This document shows positions 18,323 to 27,545 of a DNA stretch of 40,054 nucleotides, piece by piece; positions within the stretch are counted from its first letter, which is position 1; the number at the start of each line of letters is the position of its first letter. Source of the DNA: a bacterium (GTDB taxonomy: Bacteria; Patescibacteriota; Microgenomatia; UBA12405); assembly GCA_021817905.1 (NCBI GenBank), contig JAKAFM010000010.1:1-40054 (forward strand). The letters run 5' to 3'. The translations under genes and the position numbers were made by a program. The notes below the pieces were generated by a model, which did no database searches, was not told the DNA's origin, and saw nothing but the letters and a program-made list of their open reading frames with translations.

Positions 18323-19117
18323 ATGAAATTAAGAGGTAAATTAATTAACCAACAATCTAGACTTGAGAATGTTCGTATGGGTTGCGATCTAAAAATTGCA
18401 AGTACACTCTCTACGGTGTTAAGAAATGACAACTACATAACTATTTTAGATGGAGGATATGGTGTTGATACTGTATGCAATGGTAAGCTTACCCGCTTTC
18501 ATCACGATCTTGATTTAATTATCTTACAGAAAGATATTCAGGTGGACGAAGCGAGGAAAATCGTACTAAGAAATACTGGAGAGGCTGGATGGGTTGAAAA
18601 TAAAACATCTCCCGGCTGGCTCTGGTTTACAAAAGATGATCCAACAAAACCAAATCTTCCAAGACAAATAAATATTCATTTGGTAAATCTTTCAAAAAAA
18701 TCCTCATCTACCCATATACTTAAAGCCTGTTCGAGTAAAGGAAAACCATATGGGTTGGAAGTTACAGAGTCTTATGTTAGAACCCCAGACGATATCGTCT
18801 ATAAGTTAAAAACGCTTGTACCTGAGGAATATGCCGCCACTAAATTAAGGTTAATTCCAAAATACGCACCCGATTGGAAGATTAGAGACTGTGATGAATA
18901 TGATCTTGGCTTATTGTTTCAATATCCAAACTTCAATATAGAAAAGTGTTATTCGATTTTAGAATCTTATTATGCGGCTATTAATGATGGTTATAGTAAT
19001 TTGGACAAAAGTCATCCAGCTACCTCATTTGAATTATTTTCTCAATTTGAAAGTAAGTTTCCTCATGTACTTAAAAAAGATCAAAAGGATTTTATTAAAA
19101 GTTTTCCGAAAGTTTAG
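18323..19117 (+). CDS. nucleotidyltransferase, aminoglycoside adenylyltransferase (LinB/ANT(2'')-like) N-domain
   Basis: ILDGGYGVDTVCNGKLTRFHHDLDLIIL (GG-x..-R-x-H-x-DLD). Confidence 0.75.
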   Translation: MKLRGKLINQQSRLENVRMGCDLKIASTLSTVLRNDNYITILDGGYGVDTVCNGKLTRFHHDLDLIILQKDIQVDEARKIVLRNTGEAGWVENKTSPGWLWFTKDDPTKPNLPRQINIHLVNLSKKSSSTHILKACSSKGKPYGLEVTESYVRTPDDIVYKLKTLVPEEYAATKLRLIPKYAPDWKIRDCDEYDLGLLFQYPNFNIEKCYSILESYYAAINDGYSNLDKSHPATSFELFSQFESKFPHVLKKDQKDFIKSFPKV

Positions 19118-20111
19118 ATTTTATAACAACGAATTTATTTGGAATGATATTCAAGGTTGATGCATGAAGCATCGGGATGATTCGGCATTTTTTGGAAAGT
19201 ATCGGTTGATTTTTTGAACAAATTATTCTCTCGATATATTCATTACCCGAAAGTTTATACGTTTCTTTATCGATTGTATCAATTAAATTATCCACAGTCC
19301 GCTGAGGTGATAAGCTATTTTTCGATCTGTATGGTTTTATATAACCAATTTTTCTTATATTTTTTAGTTTTTTGGTAGTAATAACTCCATCATGGTCAGT
19401 GCATGAACGAACTGATGTTGTAACTTCTTGTTCTTTAATAAATTTAATTTGATGTTCCGATATCTGTTGTTGAATTCTTACAGAAATCACTATTGACTCC
19501 CAACTATTGTCTAGAGGGAAATAAACATTTTTAAGCTGGAAAACATTTGCCCGGTAAGTGGTATTACCGCCAACGAAAAATTTGTGATTCCCTGTAGATA
19601 GAAGATAGTCACAAATACATCTCCCGGAATCCTCAAACAACTCTACCAACGTCTTCATATGAAAGAACTTTCTAAAACATTTTCCCGTCTCTATGACCTT
19701 TTTGTGATTGTTTCCAAATTTCAACTCATATCTTAAAGGTCCAGTTGTTACCATTAATTTTTCATCAAGTAAATAGGACTCTTCTACCTTTTTGATGAAA
19801 TCCGGATTAGTGATTTCCTCATCACAATCGAGCTGCACAACGATCGTCTCATTTAGCGTATGTCTGTATTCGTTCAGAATATAGTTAATCCCCACTTGTC
19901 TTGCTGCTCCTATCCCTTTCGTATCGCAAGATAGGACAGTACATCCATAATTTCTTGCTAATTCGGCTGTTCCGTCTGAGCTATTATTATCCACTATTAT
20001 TATTTCCGAAGGCCTTTGTGTCTGGTTATACACGGACCTAATAAAACCTGGTAGCAATTTTTCCTCATTGAGTGCTGGAACTACTATTATTAAGTTTAAA
20101 TTTCCATTCAC
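19095..20111 (-). CDS. family 2 glycosyltransferase
   Basis: IVVPALNEEKLLPGFIRSVYNQTQRPSEIIIVDNNSSDGTAELARNYG; VVQLDCDEEI. Confidence 0.9.
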   Translation of the reverse strand: MNGNLNLIIVVPALNEEKLLPGFIRSVYNQTQRPSEIIIVDNNSSDGTAELARNYGCTVLSCDTKGIGAARQVGINYILNEYRHTLNETIVVQLDCDEEITNPDFIKKVEESYLLDEKLMVTTGPLRYELKFGNNHKKVIETGKCFRKFFHMKTLVELFEDSGRCICDYLLSTGNHKFFVGGNTTYRANVFQLKNVYFPLDNSWESIVISVRIQQQISEHQIKFIKEQEVTTSVRSCTDHDGVITTKKLKNIRKIGYIKPYRSKNSLSPQRTVDNLIDTIDKETYKLSGNEYIERIICSKNQPILSKKCRIIPMLHASTLNIIPNKFVVIKSKLSENF

Positions 20112-20222
20112 GTCTCGTATTATATCCTATAATTTATTAACTTTCTTCAAAAAGACTGCATTCAACCGGATAAAAACAGTTATATAATGATAAAATATCC
20201 CTTATATTAGCTATAGAATAAT

Positions 20223-22082
20223 ATGAACTCAGACGAAATACGATCCAAATACATTGCACATTTTGTATCCAAGGGACATAAAGAGATAAGTGCCGCTAGA
20301 CTACTTGCAGAGAATGATCCAACATTGCTTTTTGTGAATTCAGGAATGTTTCCTTTGGTTCCTTATCTTTTAGGTGAGAAACACCCATCCGGAAACAGAC
20401 TGGTAAATTATCAGAGATCGTTTAGGACGGATGATATTGAAGAGGTTGGTGATAAGAGACATACCACCTTCTTTGAAATGCTTGGTAATTGGAGTCTTGG
20501 TGATTATTTCAAGAAAGATCAGCTTAATTGGTGGTATGAGTTTATAGTCGAAGAATTGAAATTAGATCCAGCTCGTATTTATCAAAGCGTTTTTGCGGGT
20601 AATGATTTAGTTTCCAGAGATGAGGAAAGTATTTCTGTGCTTCAAGAAATTTATAAAAAATATGGAGTTAGTGACGGTGTCGGACCTGCCACTGTTGGTG
20701 ATGGCGAGAAAGGACCAGGTGAAGAGATTGATTTTAATAAATCTCGCATTTTTCCATATCTTGATAAGAACTGGTGGAAAAGAGGTGATGCTGTCGGAGA
20801 ACTTGGTGGACCAGATTCGGAAACTTTCTATGATACCGGCAAATCACATGATCCAAAGTTTGGAAAATATTGTCATGTAAATTGTTCTTGTGGTCGTTTT
20901 ATTGAAATTGGTAATTCAGTTTTTATGCAATACCGTAAGACTGTCGATGGTTGGGAAGAGTTGACGCAAAAGAACGTTGATTTTGGTGGTGGCCTAGAGC
21001 GGTTAACCATGGTTTGCAATCAGGCACCAAATCTTTTTAAAACCGATGTGTTTAGTTCATACGTAGAATTCATTGAGAGTAAATCAGGAATAAAATATGA
21101 TGATATTCCGTCAAGTTACGAGATAATTACTGATCATATTAGAGCAGTTACCTTCCTAATTGGCGATGGTGGTATTCCATCGAATAAAGACCAGGGGTAT
21201 TTTATCAGGAGATTAATAAGAAGAGGTTTGGTTCATCTTAACAAAGTGGGTGTAAATTTTGACGTGTTTATAGATCTATCAAGACTGGTAATAAAAAAGA
21301 TGTCGGCAGTTTATCCCCAACTCACAAAGAATGAAGAAACTATTGTTTCTCTGATTTCTGAAGAAGTACAAAAGTTCTCGAGGACTTTAGATAAAGGAGT
21401 CAAATATTTTAACGACATAAAACCGGTTAATAATTCGATTTCAGGACAAGATGCGTTTAACTTACTTACCACTTATGGTTTTCCAATTGAACTAACCAGG
21501 GAAATGGCTAAGGATAAAGGTTGGAATATTGATGAAAAAGAATTCGCAGAAAAAATAATTCAGCACAAAGATCTTTCCAGACAAGGAGCTGATCAGAAAT
21601 TCAAAAGTGGACTAGCAGATACCGCTGAGGCAACGATTAAGCTTCATACGGCTACACACATGCTACATCAGGCACTTCGCCAGGTTTTGGGTGAACACGT
21701 TCAACAAAAAGGAAGCAATATCACTCCAGAACGTCTAAGATTTGATTTTTCTCATCCTCAAAAAATGACGGAATTGGAAATTAAGCAAGTTGAGAATATT
21801 GTTAACGAGAATATTGTAAAGAAACTACCGGTGTATTGTGAGGAAACCAGCCCTGAAGATGCAAAAAACCACGGTGCGATCGGGTTGTTTGATAAAAAGT
21901 ACGGAGAAAAAGTTACTGTCTACTCAATAGGTGCAACATTAAACAGCAAGGAAAAACCCTACTCCAGAGAAATTTGTACAGGACCTCACGTAAAAAATAC
22001 TGAAGAATTAGTTAAATTCAAAATAATTAAGGAAGAGGCCTGTTCTTCCGGTATTAGAAGAATAAAAGCTATATTAGTTTAA
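20223..22082 (+). CDS. alaS: alanyl-tRNA synthetase, short (619 aa) form lacking the C-Ala domain
   Basis: FVNSGMFPLVPYLLGEKHPSGNRLVNYQRSFRTDDIEEVGDKRHTTFFEMLGNWSLGDYFK; editing motifs HTATH and CTGPH. Confidence 0.93.
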   Translation: MNSDEIRSKYIAHFVSKGHKEISAARLLAENDPTLLFVNSGMFPLVPYLLGEKHPSGNRLVNYQRSFRTDDIEEVGDKRHTTFFEMLGNWSLGDYFKKDQLNWWYEFIVEELKLDPARIYQSVFAGNDLVSRDEESISVLQEIYKKYGVSDGVGPATVGDGEKGPGEEIDFNKSRIFPYLDKNWWKRGDAVGELGGPDSETFYDTGKSHDPKFGKYCHVNCSCGRFIEIGNSVFMQYRKTVDGWEELTQKNVDFGGGLERLTMVCNQAPNLFKTDVFSSYVEFIESKSGIKYDDIPSSYEIITDHIRAVTFLIGDGGIPSNKDQGYFIRRLIRRGLVHLNKVGVNFDVFIDLSRLVIKKMSAVYPQLTKNEETIVSLISEEVQKFSRTLDKGVKYFNDIKPVNNSISGQDAFNLLTTYGFPIELTREMAKDKGWNIDEKEFAEKIIQHKDLSRQGADQKFKSGLADTAEATIKLHTATHMLHQALRQVLGEHVQQKGSNITPERLRFDFSHPQKMTELEIKQVENIVNENIVKKLPVYCEETSPEDAKNHGAIGLFDKKYGEKVTVYSIGATLNSKEKPYSREICTGPHVKNTEELVKFKIIKEEACSSGIRRIKAILV

Positions 22083-22088
22083 TCAGAA

Positions 22089-22162
22089 GGGCCTGTGGCT
22101 CAGTTGGTCAGAGCACCTCATTTGCAATGAGGGGGTCAGGAGTTCGAATCTCCTCAGGTCCA
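22089..22162 (+). tRNA. tRNA-Ala (anticodon TGC)
   Basis: Full cloverleaf by eye: acceptor GGGCCTG/CAGGTCC with G3:U70, anticodon arm CCTCA-TTTGCAA-TGAGG, T arm AGGAG-TTCGAAT-CTCCT; 3' CCA not encoded. Confidence 0.96.
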
Positions 22163-22247
22163 CAACAGCCTACTGTATGGCAAAATTTAGTTGATTTATC
22201 TCTGAATGGTGATATCATAAACAAATACTTATTTTGCTATAACAGAT

Positions 22248-23267
22248 ATGGAAATTGGCTTAAACAAGTTATTCTTATTTCCTGATAAACTCAGAGAATT
22301 AATTAAGGCTTCAAAAGACGAGAAAGCTATCGATAATACTTATCCTGTAAGTGTGGAATTGTCTCTTACCAATCGCTGTAATTTTAACTGCATTTGGTGT
22401 TCTGATAAGAAAATAAGAAACGACTACAAAGGTGACATAGACAAGAAAGTTTTGTTTAAATTAATCGATGATTTGGCCAAAGGTGGCACTAAAGGAATTT
22501 GTGTTGAAGGTGGTGGTGAACCGGTGCTTTATCAAGACTTCAAAGAAGTAGTGCAGAAGATAAAATCGACAGGAATGAGCGTTGGACTAATTACCAATGG
22601 CTCAATATTTAACTATGGAGAAATTATTGACTGTTTTGAGTGGATCAGAGTAAGTCTCGATGTTTCCACTGCCTCACAAATGGAAAAACTAAAGGGATCT
22701 AAATCTTTCAACCAGGTAATTTCGAATATTCACAATATGTGCAAGTTACGTAAAGACACAGTCATTGGTGTGGCGTATGTTTTATCAAACAAAAATAGTG
22801 TTTCGTTAGAGAAAATGGTAAAAAAAATTAAATCATTCGGGGCGGACTACTTCTACATAAGGCCTGTTATAGATCATCCGGAGTTGTGGCCTAAGAATCT
22901 CAATTTCGACAAATTAATGAAATATTCAGATGACAAATTTTCAGTTTTATTATCGGCAATGAAAGAGCATCAAATCAGAGGTAATAATAGTTTGCCTTGC
23001 GTTGCAAATTCATTGACAACAGTCATAACCGCAGATGGTAATATCCATTTGTGCGGAAGATTAAATCAATATGAAGACTGGCAACCTATGGGGAATTTAT
23101 ATGAGAATAGTTTTGATGAAATTTGGAAAGGAGAAAAAAGAAAAGAGCAGTCGATCCAGGTAAAAAATCGCCAATTTTGTAATAAAAAGTGTCCTGAATG
23201 CCGCCTAACCAAGTTTAATATTGCAGTTAACGATTTAAATCAAACCAAAACAAAAAACTTTATATGA
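22248..23267 (+). CDS. radical SAM protein with SPASM-like C-terminus
   Basis: LSLTNRCNFNCIWCSDK (CX3CX2C), EGGGEPVLY; C-terminal CVANS..HLCGRL...FCNKKCPECR cysteine cluster. Confidence 0.9.
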   Translation: MEIGLNKLFLFPDKLRELIKASKDEKAIDNTYPVSVELSLTNRCNFNCIWCSDKKIRNDYKGDIDKKVLFKLIDDLAKGGTKGICVEGGGEPVLYQDFKEVVQKIKSTGMSVGLITNGSIFNYGEIIDCFEWIRVSLDVSTASQMEKLKGSKSFNQVISNIHNMCKLRKDTVIGVAYVLSNKNSVSLEKMVKKIKSFGADYFYIRPVIDHPELWPKNLNFDKLMKYSDDKFSVLLSAMKEHQIRGNNSLPCVANSLTTVITADGNIHLCGRLNQYEDWQPMGNLYENSFDEIWKGEKRKEQSIQVKNRQFCNKKCPECRLTKFNIAVNDLNQTKTKNFI

Positions 23268-24298
23268 TCATTCCGTTTGAAGAAGAATATAGAAAAAAAT
23301 ATTATAGTCTGCTAGATGAAGTGTTTGATAGCAGTTTCTTGTCACATGGGAAAATGAACAAGATCTTTGAAGAAAAGTTTTCTCAATCCACCGGTTTAAA
23401 AAGCTGTACCATTGCTAATGGCGGATGTGGCTTGCTGGCGTTACTTAATTATGTTGATGTAAAAGGCAAAGACGTGATAGTTCCTACGAACACATTTATG
23501 GCCACACCTCTGTCAGTAAAACTTGCCGGAGGAAATGTAATTTTTGCAGACTGCAAAAAAGAAGATCTTTGTATTGGTCTTGAGCAAATCAAGAAAGTAA
23601 TCACAAAAAACACTAAAGCTATTATTGTAGTTCATATAGGTGGACACCTCGCCTTTGATATTTTTGAAATTAGTGAGTTTTGCAAATCTAATGGAATTTC
23701 TCTTATTGAAGATTGTGCCCATGCTCATGGGGCAACTTATAAAGGTGTTTCAGCCGGATCATTTGGAATCGGCGGATCGTATAGCTTTTATGCTACAAAA
23801 ACCATGCCAATGGGTGAGGGGGGAATGGTCGTCAGTAATGACGAAAAGGTGATTGATTTTGTAAATAAATATAAAAACTATGGAAAATTGGAATATGAAC
23901 CCGGCAGGTTTAAATACCCCGTCGAAGGATTTAATTTTCGGATGAGTGAAATTATGGCAGCTTTTGGAATTATTCAGATGGAACGCCTTCCCAAGATATT
24001 AGAATGGAAACGCAAACTTGCATCAAAATACGACCAGATATTTGACAAGAATCAAAGGGTCGTTTTCCCGGAAGGTATGGAGTCAGGATTTTACAAATAC
24101 ATTGTATTTAACACCAGTTTAAAGTTGAAGACAGGAAGTGTTTTTGATGAACTTTGTCACAATATCATGGGAAGTAAAGAATCTTTTGAAAACTCAGAAT
24201 GGGTCGCTAAGAATCACAGTTGCCCTCCGATATTTTATGGATGGGAAATGGCTAATAAAAGTGTAGATGAGTTAAAACAAATTCTACTTGATAAGTAA
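23264..24298 (+). CDS. DegT/DnrJ/EryC1/StrS aminotransferase
   Basis: PTNTFMATPLSVKLAGGNVIFADC; LIEDCAHAHGATYKG; PLP lysine in YATKTMPMGEGGMVV. Confidence 0.92.
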   Translation: MIIPFEEEYRKKYYSLLDEVFDSSFLSHGKMNKIFEEKFSQSTGLKSCTIANGGCGLLALLNYVDVKGKDVIVPTNTFMATPLSVKLAGGNVIFADCKKEDLCIGLEQIKKVITKNTKAIIVVHIGGHLAFDIFEISEFCKSNGISLIEDCAHAHGATYKGVSAGSFGIGGSYSFYATKTMPMGEGGMVVSNDEKVIDFVNKYKNYGKLEYEPGRFKYPVEGFNFRMSEIMAAFGIIQMERLPKILEWKRKLASKYDQIFDKNQRVVFPEGMESGFYKYIVFNTSLKLKTGSVFDELCHNIMGSKESFENSEWVAKNHSCPPIFYGWEMANKSVDELKQILLDK

Positions 24299-24968
24299 TA
24301 TGAAAAAAATATTAGTAGTCGCTCCACACATGGATGATGAAGTGTTGGGAGTCGGCGGAACAATTTGCAAACATGTTCAAGCCGGTGATGAGGTTAGGAT
24401 TATTATTGTTGCCAACCGTGCCTATGGTCATTTGTATGATCAAGAAGTTATTAAAAAAGAAGAGGGTAACTGCTTGAAGGCATGTAGTATTCTTGGGGTA
24501 GATAAAGTATCGTTCCTACAACTAAACGATGAACAACTTGATGAAAAATTAATCAATGTAATATCTGCAATTGAAAACAGCTTGGGCGATTATTTACCGG
24601 ATACTGTTTATATTCCATATCAGGGCGATATCAACCAGGATCACAAGGCTGTATATTCCGCCTGTCAAGTAGTTTTTAGAGTAATCGGGAGATATTGTGC
24701 AAAGACGTTGCTGTGTTACGAGGTGCCCTCTTCAACTGACGCAAGTCAAACTCTGCCACATGAAAGATTTTCACCAAATTATTATGTAGATATTGAAAAA
24801 CACTTAGATAAAAAAATATCCGCAATCAAGGCATATGAAAAGGAAATTAGATCCTTTCCTCATCCTCGTTCGACTGAGGGTTTAAGAATCTATTCCCAAA
24901 AAAGAGGTATGGAGGTAGGTATGAATTGTGCGGAAGCTTTTGTGTTAATTAGAAACGTAATTCAATAA
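24288..24968 (+). CDS. PIG-L/LmbE family deacetylase
   Basis: VVAPHMDDEVLGVGGT (PHxDDE); DINQDHKAVY. Confidence 0.93.
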   Translation: MISNMKKILVVAPHMDDEVLGVGGTICKHVQAGDEVRIIIVANRAYGHLYDQEVIKKEEGNCLKACSILGVDKVSFLQLNDEQLDEKLINVISAIENSLGDYLPDTVYIPYQGDINQDHKAVYSACQVVFRVIGRYCAKTLLCYEVPSSTDASQTLPHERFSPNYYVDIEKHLDKKISAIKAYEKEIRSFPHPRSTEGLRIYSQKRGMEVGMNCAEAFVLIRNVIQ

Positions 24969-24977
24969 GTCACAATA

Positions 24978-25727
24978 ATGAAATTAGGATTGAAGTCGAA
25001 ATGGACAAATGAACAGTTGAAAAAAAGAATTGAGATAAAACCTTACCTAGTAGAAATATTTGTCTCCAACTCCGATCTTGAAACTCAATTGTTTCAGATA
25101 AATCACAGTTTAAAAAACTTTGTTGAGAATTTTCCCGACATTAAACTCTCAATTCACCAGCCTGAAAAATATAAAAATAAATTCTTAAATTTAGCAACAA
25201 ATGATCGTGATACTCTCACAAATACGCTTGAGTGTTTACGCATTCTAAATGACTTATCAATTAAGTATGGAATGCTTGGGTTTGTAACTCACCCTTATTG
25301 GTCAGAAGATCCAGCCAGTAAAAATATTGATGATCTGATTACCAACCTGAATAAATTACCCGATTTAAAAAATAGCTTGATGCTAGAAAATGAACTAGAT
25401 GGTTGTTTTTCTGAGCCTGACGATATTGGCGCTGTATTATCAAAAACGGGATTTAAGTTTGTCCTTGATGTATGTCACTTGCGAATAGCGTCAAAAAATA
25501 ACCACACATTTATCCGACACTTTGGGGAATGTAAAAACTACTCGTATTATTTTCATCTATCCGACACCGATGGTTTTAATGATAACGCCTTAAGTCTGGG
25601 TAATGGTGTTATCAATTGGTTGGATATAAAAAAAGACGTGACTATAGGATTAGTAGAGGTTGATGATAACGATTATGCGAACATACCAAATGCAATTAGT
25701 AGTTTCAATTATTTTAAAAACCTATGA
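24978..25727 (+). CDS. xylose-isomerase-like TIM-barrel (AP_endonuc_2 / sugar isomerase-epimerase)
   Basis: LMLENELDG, FVLDVCHLRIA, YYFHLSDTDG, IGLVEVDD strand-end ligand motifs. Confidence 0.72.
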   Translation: MKLGLKSKWTNEQLKKRIEIKPYLVEIFVSNSDLETQLFQINHSLKNFVENFPDIKLSIHQPEKYKNKFLNLATNDRDTLTNTLECLRILNDLSIKYGMLGFVTHPYWSEDPASKNIDDLITNLNKLPDLKNSLMLENELDGCFSEPDDIGAVLSKTGFKFVLDVCHLRIASKNNHTFIRHFGECKNYSYYFHLSDTDGFNDNALSLGNGVINWLDIKKDVTIGLVEVDDNDYANIPNAISSFNYFKNL

Positions 25728-26491
25728 ATCCCAAATATAACTTTGATGACAAAGTGGTTATTGTTACTGGTGCAGCTCAAGGGATCGGACAAGAAATTGC
25801 CAGGCGATTTCTATCTGAAAACGCCATCGTTGCCTTAGTAGATAAGAATAAAGAGGCTCTGGAAAATTTCACTAACGAGTTTGACCATTCAAAGTACAGG
25901 TTTTATCAATGCGTAGGGGATGTTTCCGATGAAAAATTTGTGGTTGATACTGTAAGTGATTTGTTTATCAAACAAAAAACTATTGATATCCTGATTAATA
26001 ACGCAGGTATATACGAACCAACTTTTTCAATTCTGGAAATGGACAAGGCAACGTGGGATAGAACTATAGCTGTAAATTTAACCGGCACTTTTTTGTTTTG
26101 TAGGGAAGTTTCAAAGATTATGGTCGACAATAAAATCAAAGGCTCTATTGTTAACATGTCATCAACCAACGGATTAGTCGGTGAACGAAATTATATTGCC
26201 TATAATGCATCCAAAGGCGGTGTTACTCTACTTACAAAAGGTATGTCGCTAGATCTAGCCGAATACGGAATAAGAGTAAACGCTGTATGCCCCGGTTATA
26301 TCACAACCGAGGCAACCGTAAAAATGGATGGCGAAGAGTTTGTAAATAATTATGTTAAAGCGAACATTCCTTTAAACAGATCCGGATCCGTCGAGGATGT
26401 TGCCGGAGCTTTCCTGTTCCTTGCCAGCGATGACGCAAAATTTATTACAGGTACTTGTGTAGTAGTAGATGGAGGACAGTTAGCTGTCTAG
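25724..26491 (+). CDS. SDR-family oxidoreductase
   Basis: VTGAAQGIGQEIA, NNAGIYEP, YIAYNASKGGV (YxxxK), VDGGQLAV. Confidence 0.94.
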   Translation: MNPKYNFDDKVVIVTGAAQGIGQEIARRFLSENAIVALVDKNKEALENFTNEFDHSKYRFYQCVGDVSDEKFVVDTVSDLFIKQKTIDILINNAGIYEPTFSILEMDKATWDRTIAVNLTGTFLFCREVSKIMVDNKIKGSIVNMSSTNGLVGERNYIAYNASKGGVTLLTKGMSLDLAEYGIRVNAVCPGYITTEATVKMDGEEFVNNYVKANIPLNRSGSVEDVAGAFLFLASDDAKFITGTCVVVDGGQLAV

Positions 26492-26495
26492 AACT

Positions 26496-27545
26496 GTGAT
26501 CAAGAAACTCTTAGCCTCTATTCCATTCAAAGTCGATTCTTTCCATGAAATAGATTTTCAAGGCGATCCGGGTGCTTATTATTATAAAATCTTAAGTCAA
26601 AATAATAGTTTTTTTATAAAGATTTACGAACGGACCAGGGAAACTGATTTTAATAATGAGGTGTCTAATTACGATTTGTTGGCAGAAAAAATCAAGAACT
26701 TACCCAAAAGACATTATTATTCAAAATACGACGAATATAATTATATAATTTACGACTTTATTGACGGCGAATCATTGTACTCAAAAAACAATAACGGAGA
26801 ATTAAATCAGGAATATTACACGAAATTAATCAAAAACATTGCTCAAACTCAGTCAATTATCAACAGCGATCTAAAAACTCAGACAACTCTGGAATGGTTT
26901 AAAAAAGAGTTTATTATTAATGTCCAAGGAAACAGTTCAATTAAAAGTGAGTTGTTTGAAGCATATAAACAAGTAGACCGCATCGTCCAAGACATAGTAG
27001 CCAAGTATCCGGGAATTTATTCAGACAGAAACCCGAGGAATGTTCTTATTTCAAAAACAGGACAATTATTTAATATCGACTTTGAAGTTCTCTTTAAATG
27101 TTCACCAATCTTTGATTTCATTAAGTTAACAAGGAATGGTACTGACTTTATAGAGCCCCCAAGTGTTTTTTCCGAGAAACTACATATATTTAGCAGACAA
27201 CAAGAATTGGCATTATTTAAGAAATTTATCAAAGACATTTATAATAACCCAGAACATAATTTATCTGTAGTTAGTGCCGAGTATTTATCGTACATATACG
27301 ATACTTGCTCTCTATTCGTTCACTTGTTGTATATTGGATACTGTTCATCAGAACTATCTCGTCAGGAGAATACAGTTAAATATAATCGTCAAAAATACCA
27401 CTTGTTAAGTGCTATTGATTCTGTTGATAAAATTATAAACAGTGCAAATAATCGGGAGAAAAGTAGCTTTATGAGCTTAAAATTATTACTAAAAAAAATC
27501 TGCTTAAATCAAAATGGAGTATTATCACTTAATAACCAATTATGA
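26496..27545 (+). CDS. phosphotransferase / APH-like small-molecule kinase
   Basis: YIIYDFIDGESL hinge, IYSDRNPRNVLI catalytic loop (D-x4-N), FNIDFEVLF (D-x-E). Confidence 0.75.
   Translation: MIKKLLASIPFKVDSFHEIDFQGDPGAYYYKILSQNNSFFIKIYERTRETDFNNEVSNYDLLAEKIKNLPKRHYYSKYDEYNYIIYDFIDGESLYSKNNNGELNQEYYTKLIKNIAQTQSIINSDLKTQTTLEWFKKEFIINVQGNSSIKSELFEAYKQVDRIVQDIVAKYPGIYSDRNPRNVLISKTGQLFNIDFEVLFKCSPIFDFIKLTRNGTDFIEPPSVFSEKLHIFSRQQELALFKKFIKDIYNNPEHNLSVVSAEYLSYIYDTCSLFVHLLYIGYCSSELSRQENTVKYNRQKYHLLSAIDSVDKIINSANNREKSSFMSLKLLLKKICLNQNGVLSLNNQL

Noticed and set aside
15128-19117. Antibiotic-resistance island interpretation
   Set aside because: ANT/APH-like and NUDIX folds are broad families; nothing in the sequence alone supports a specific resistance phenotype.
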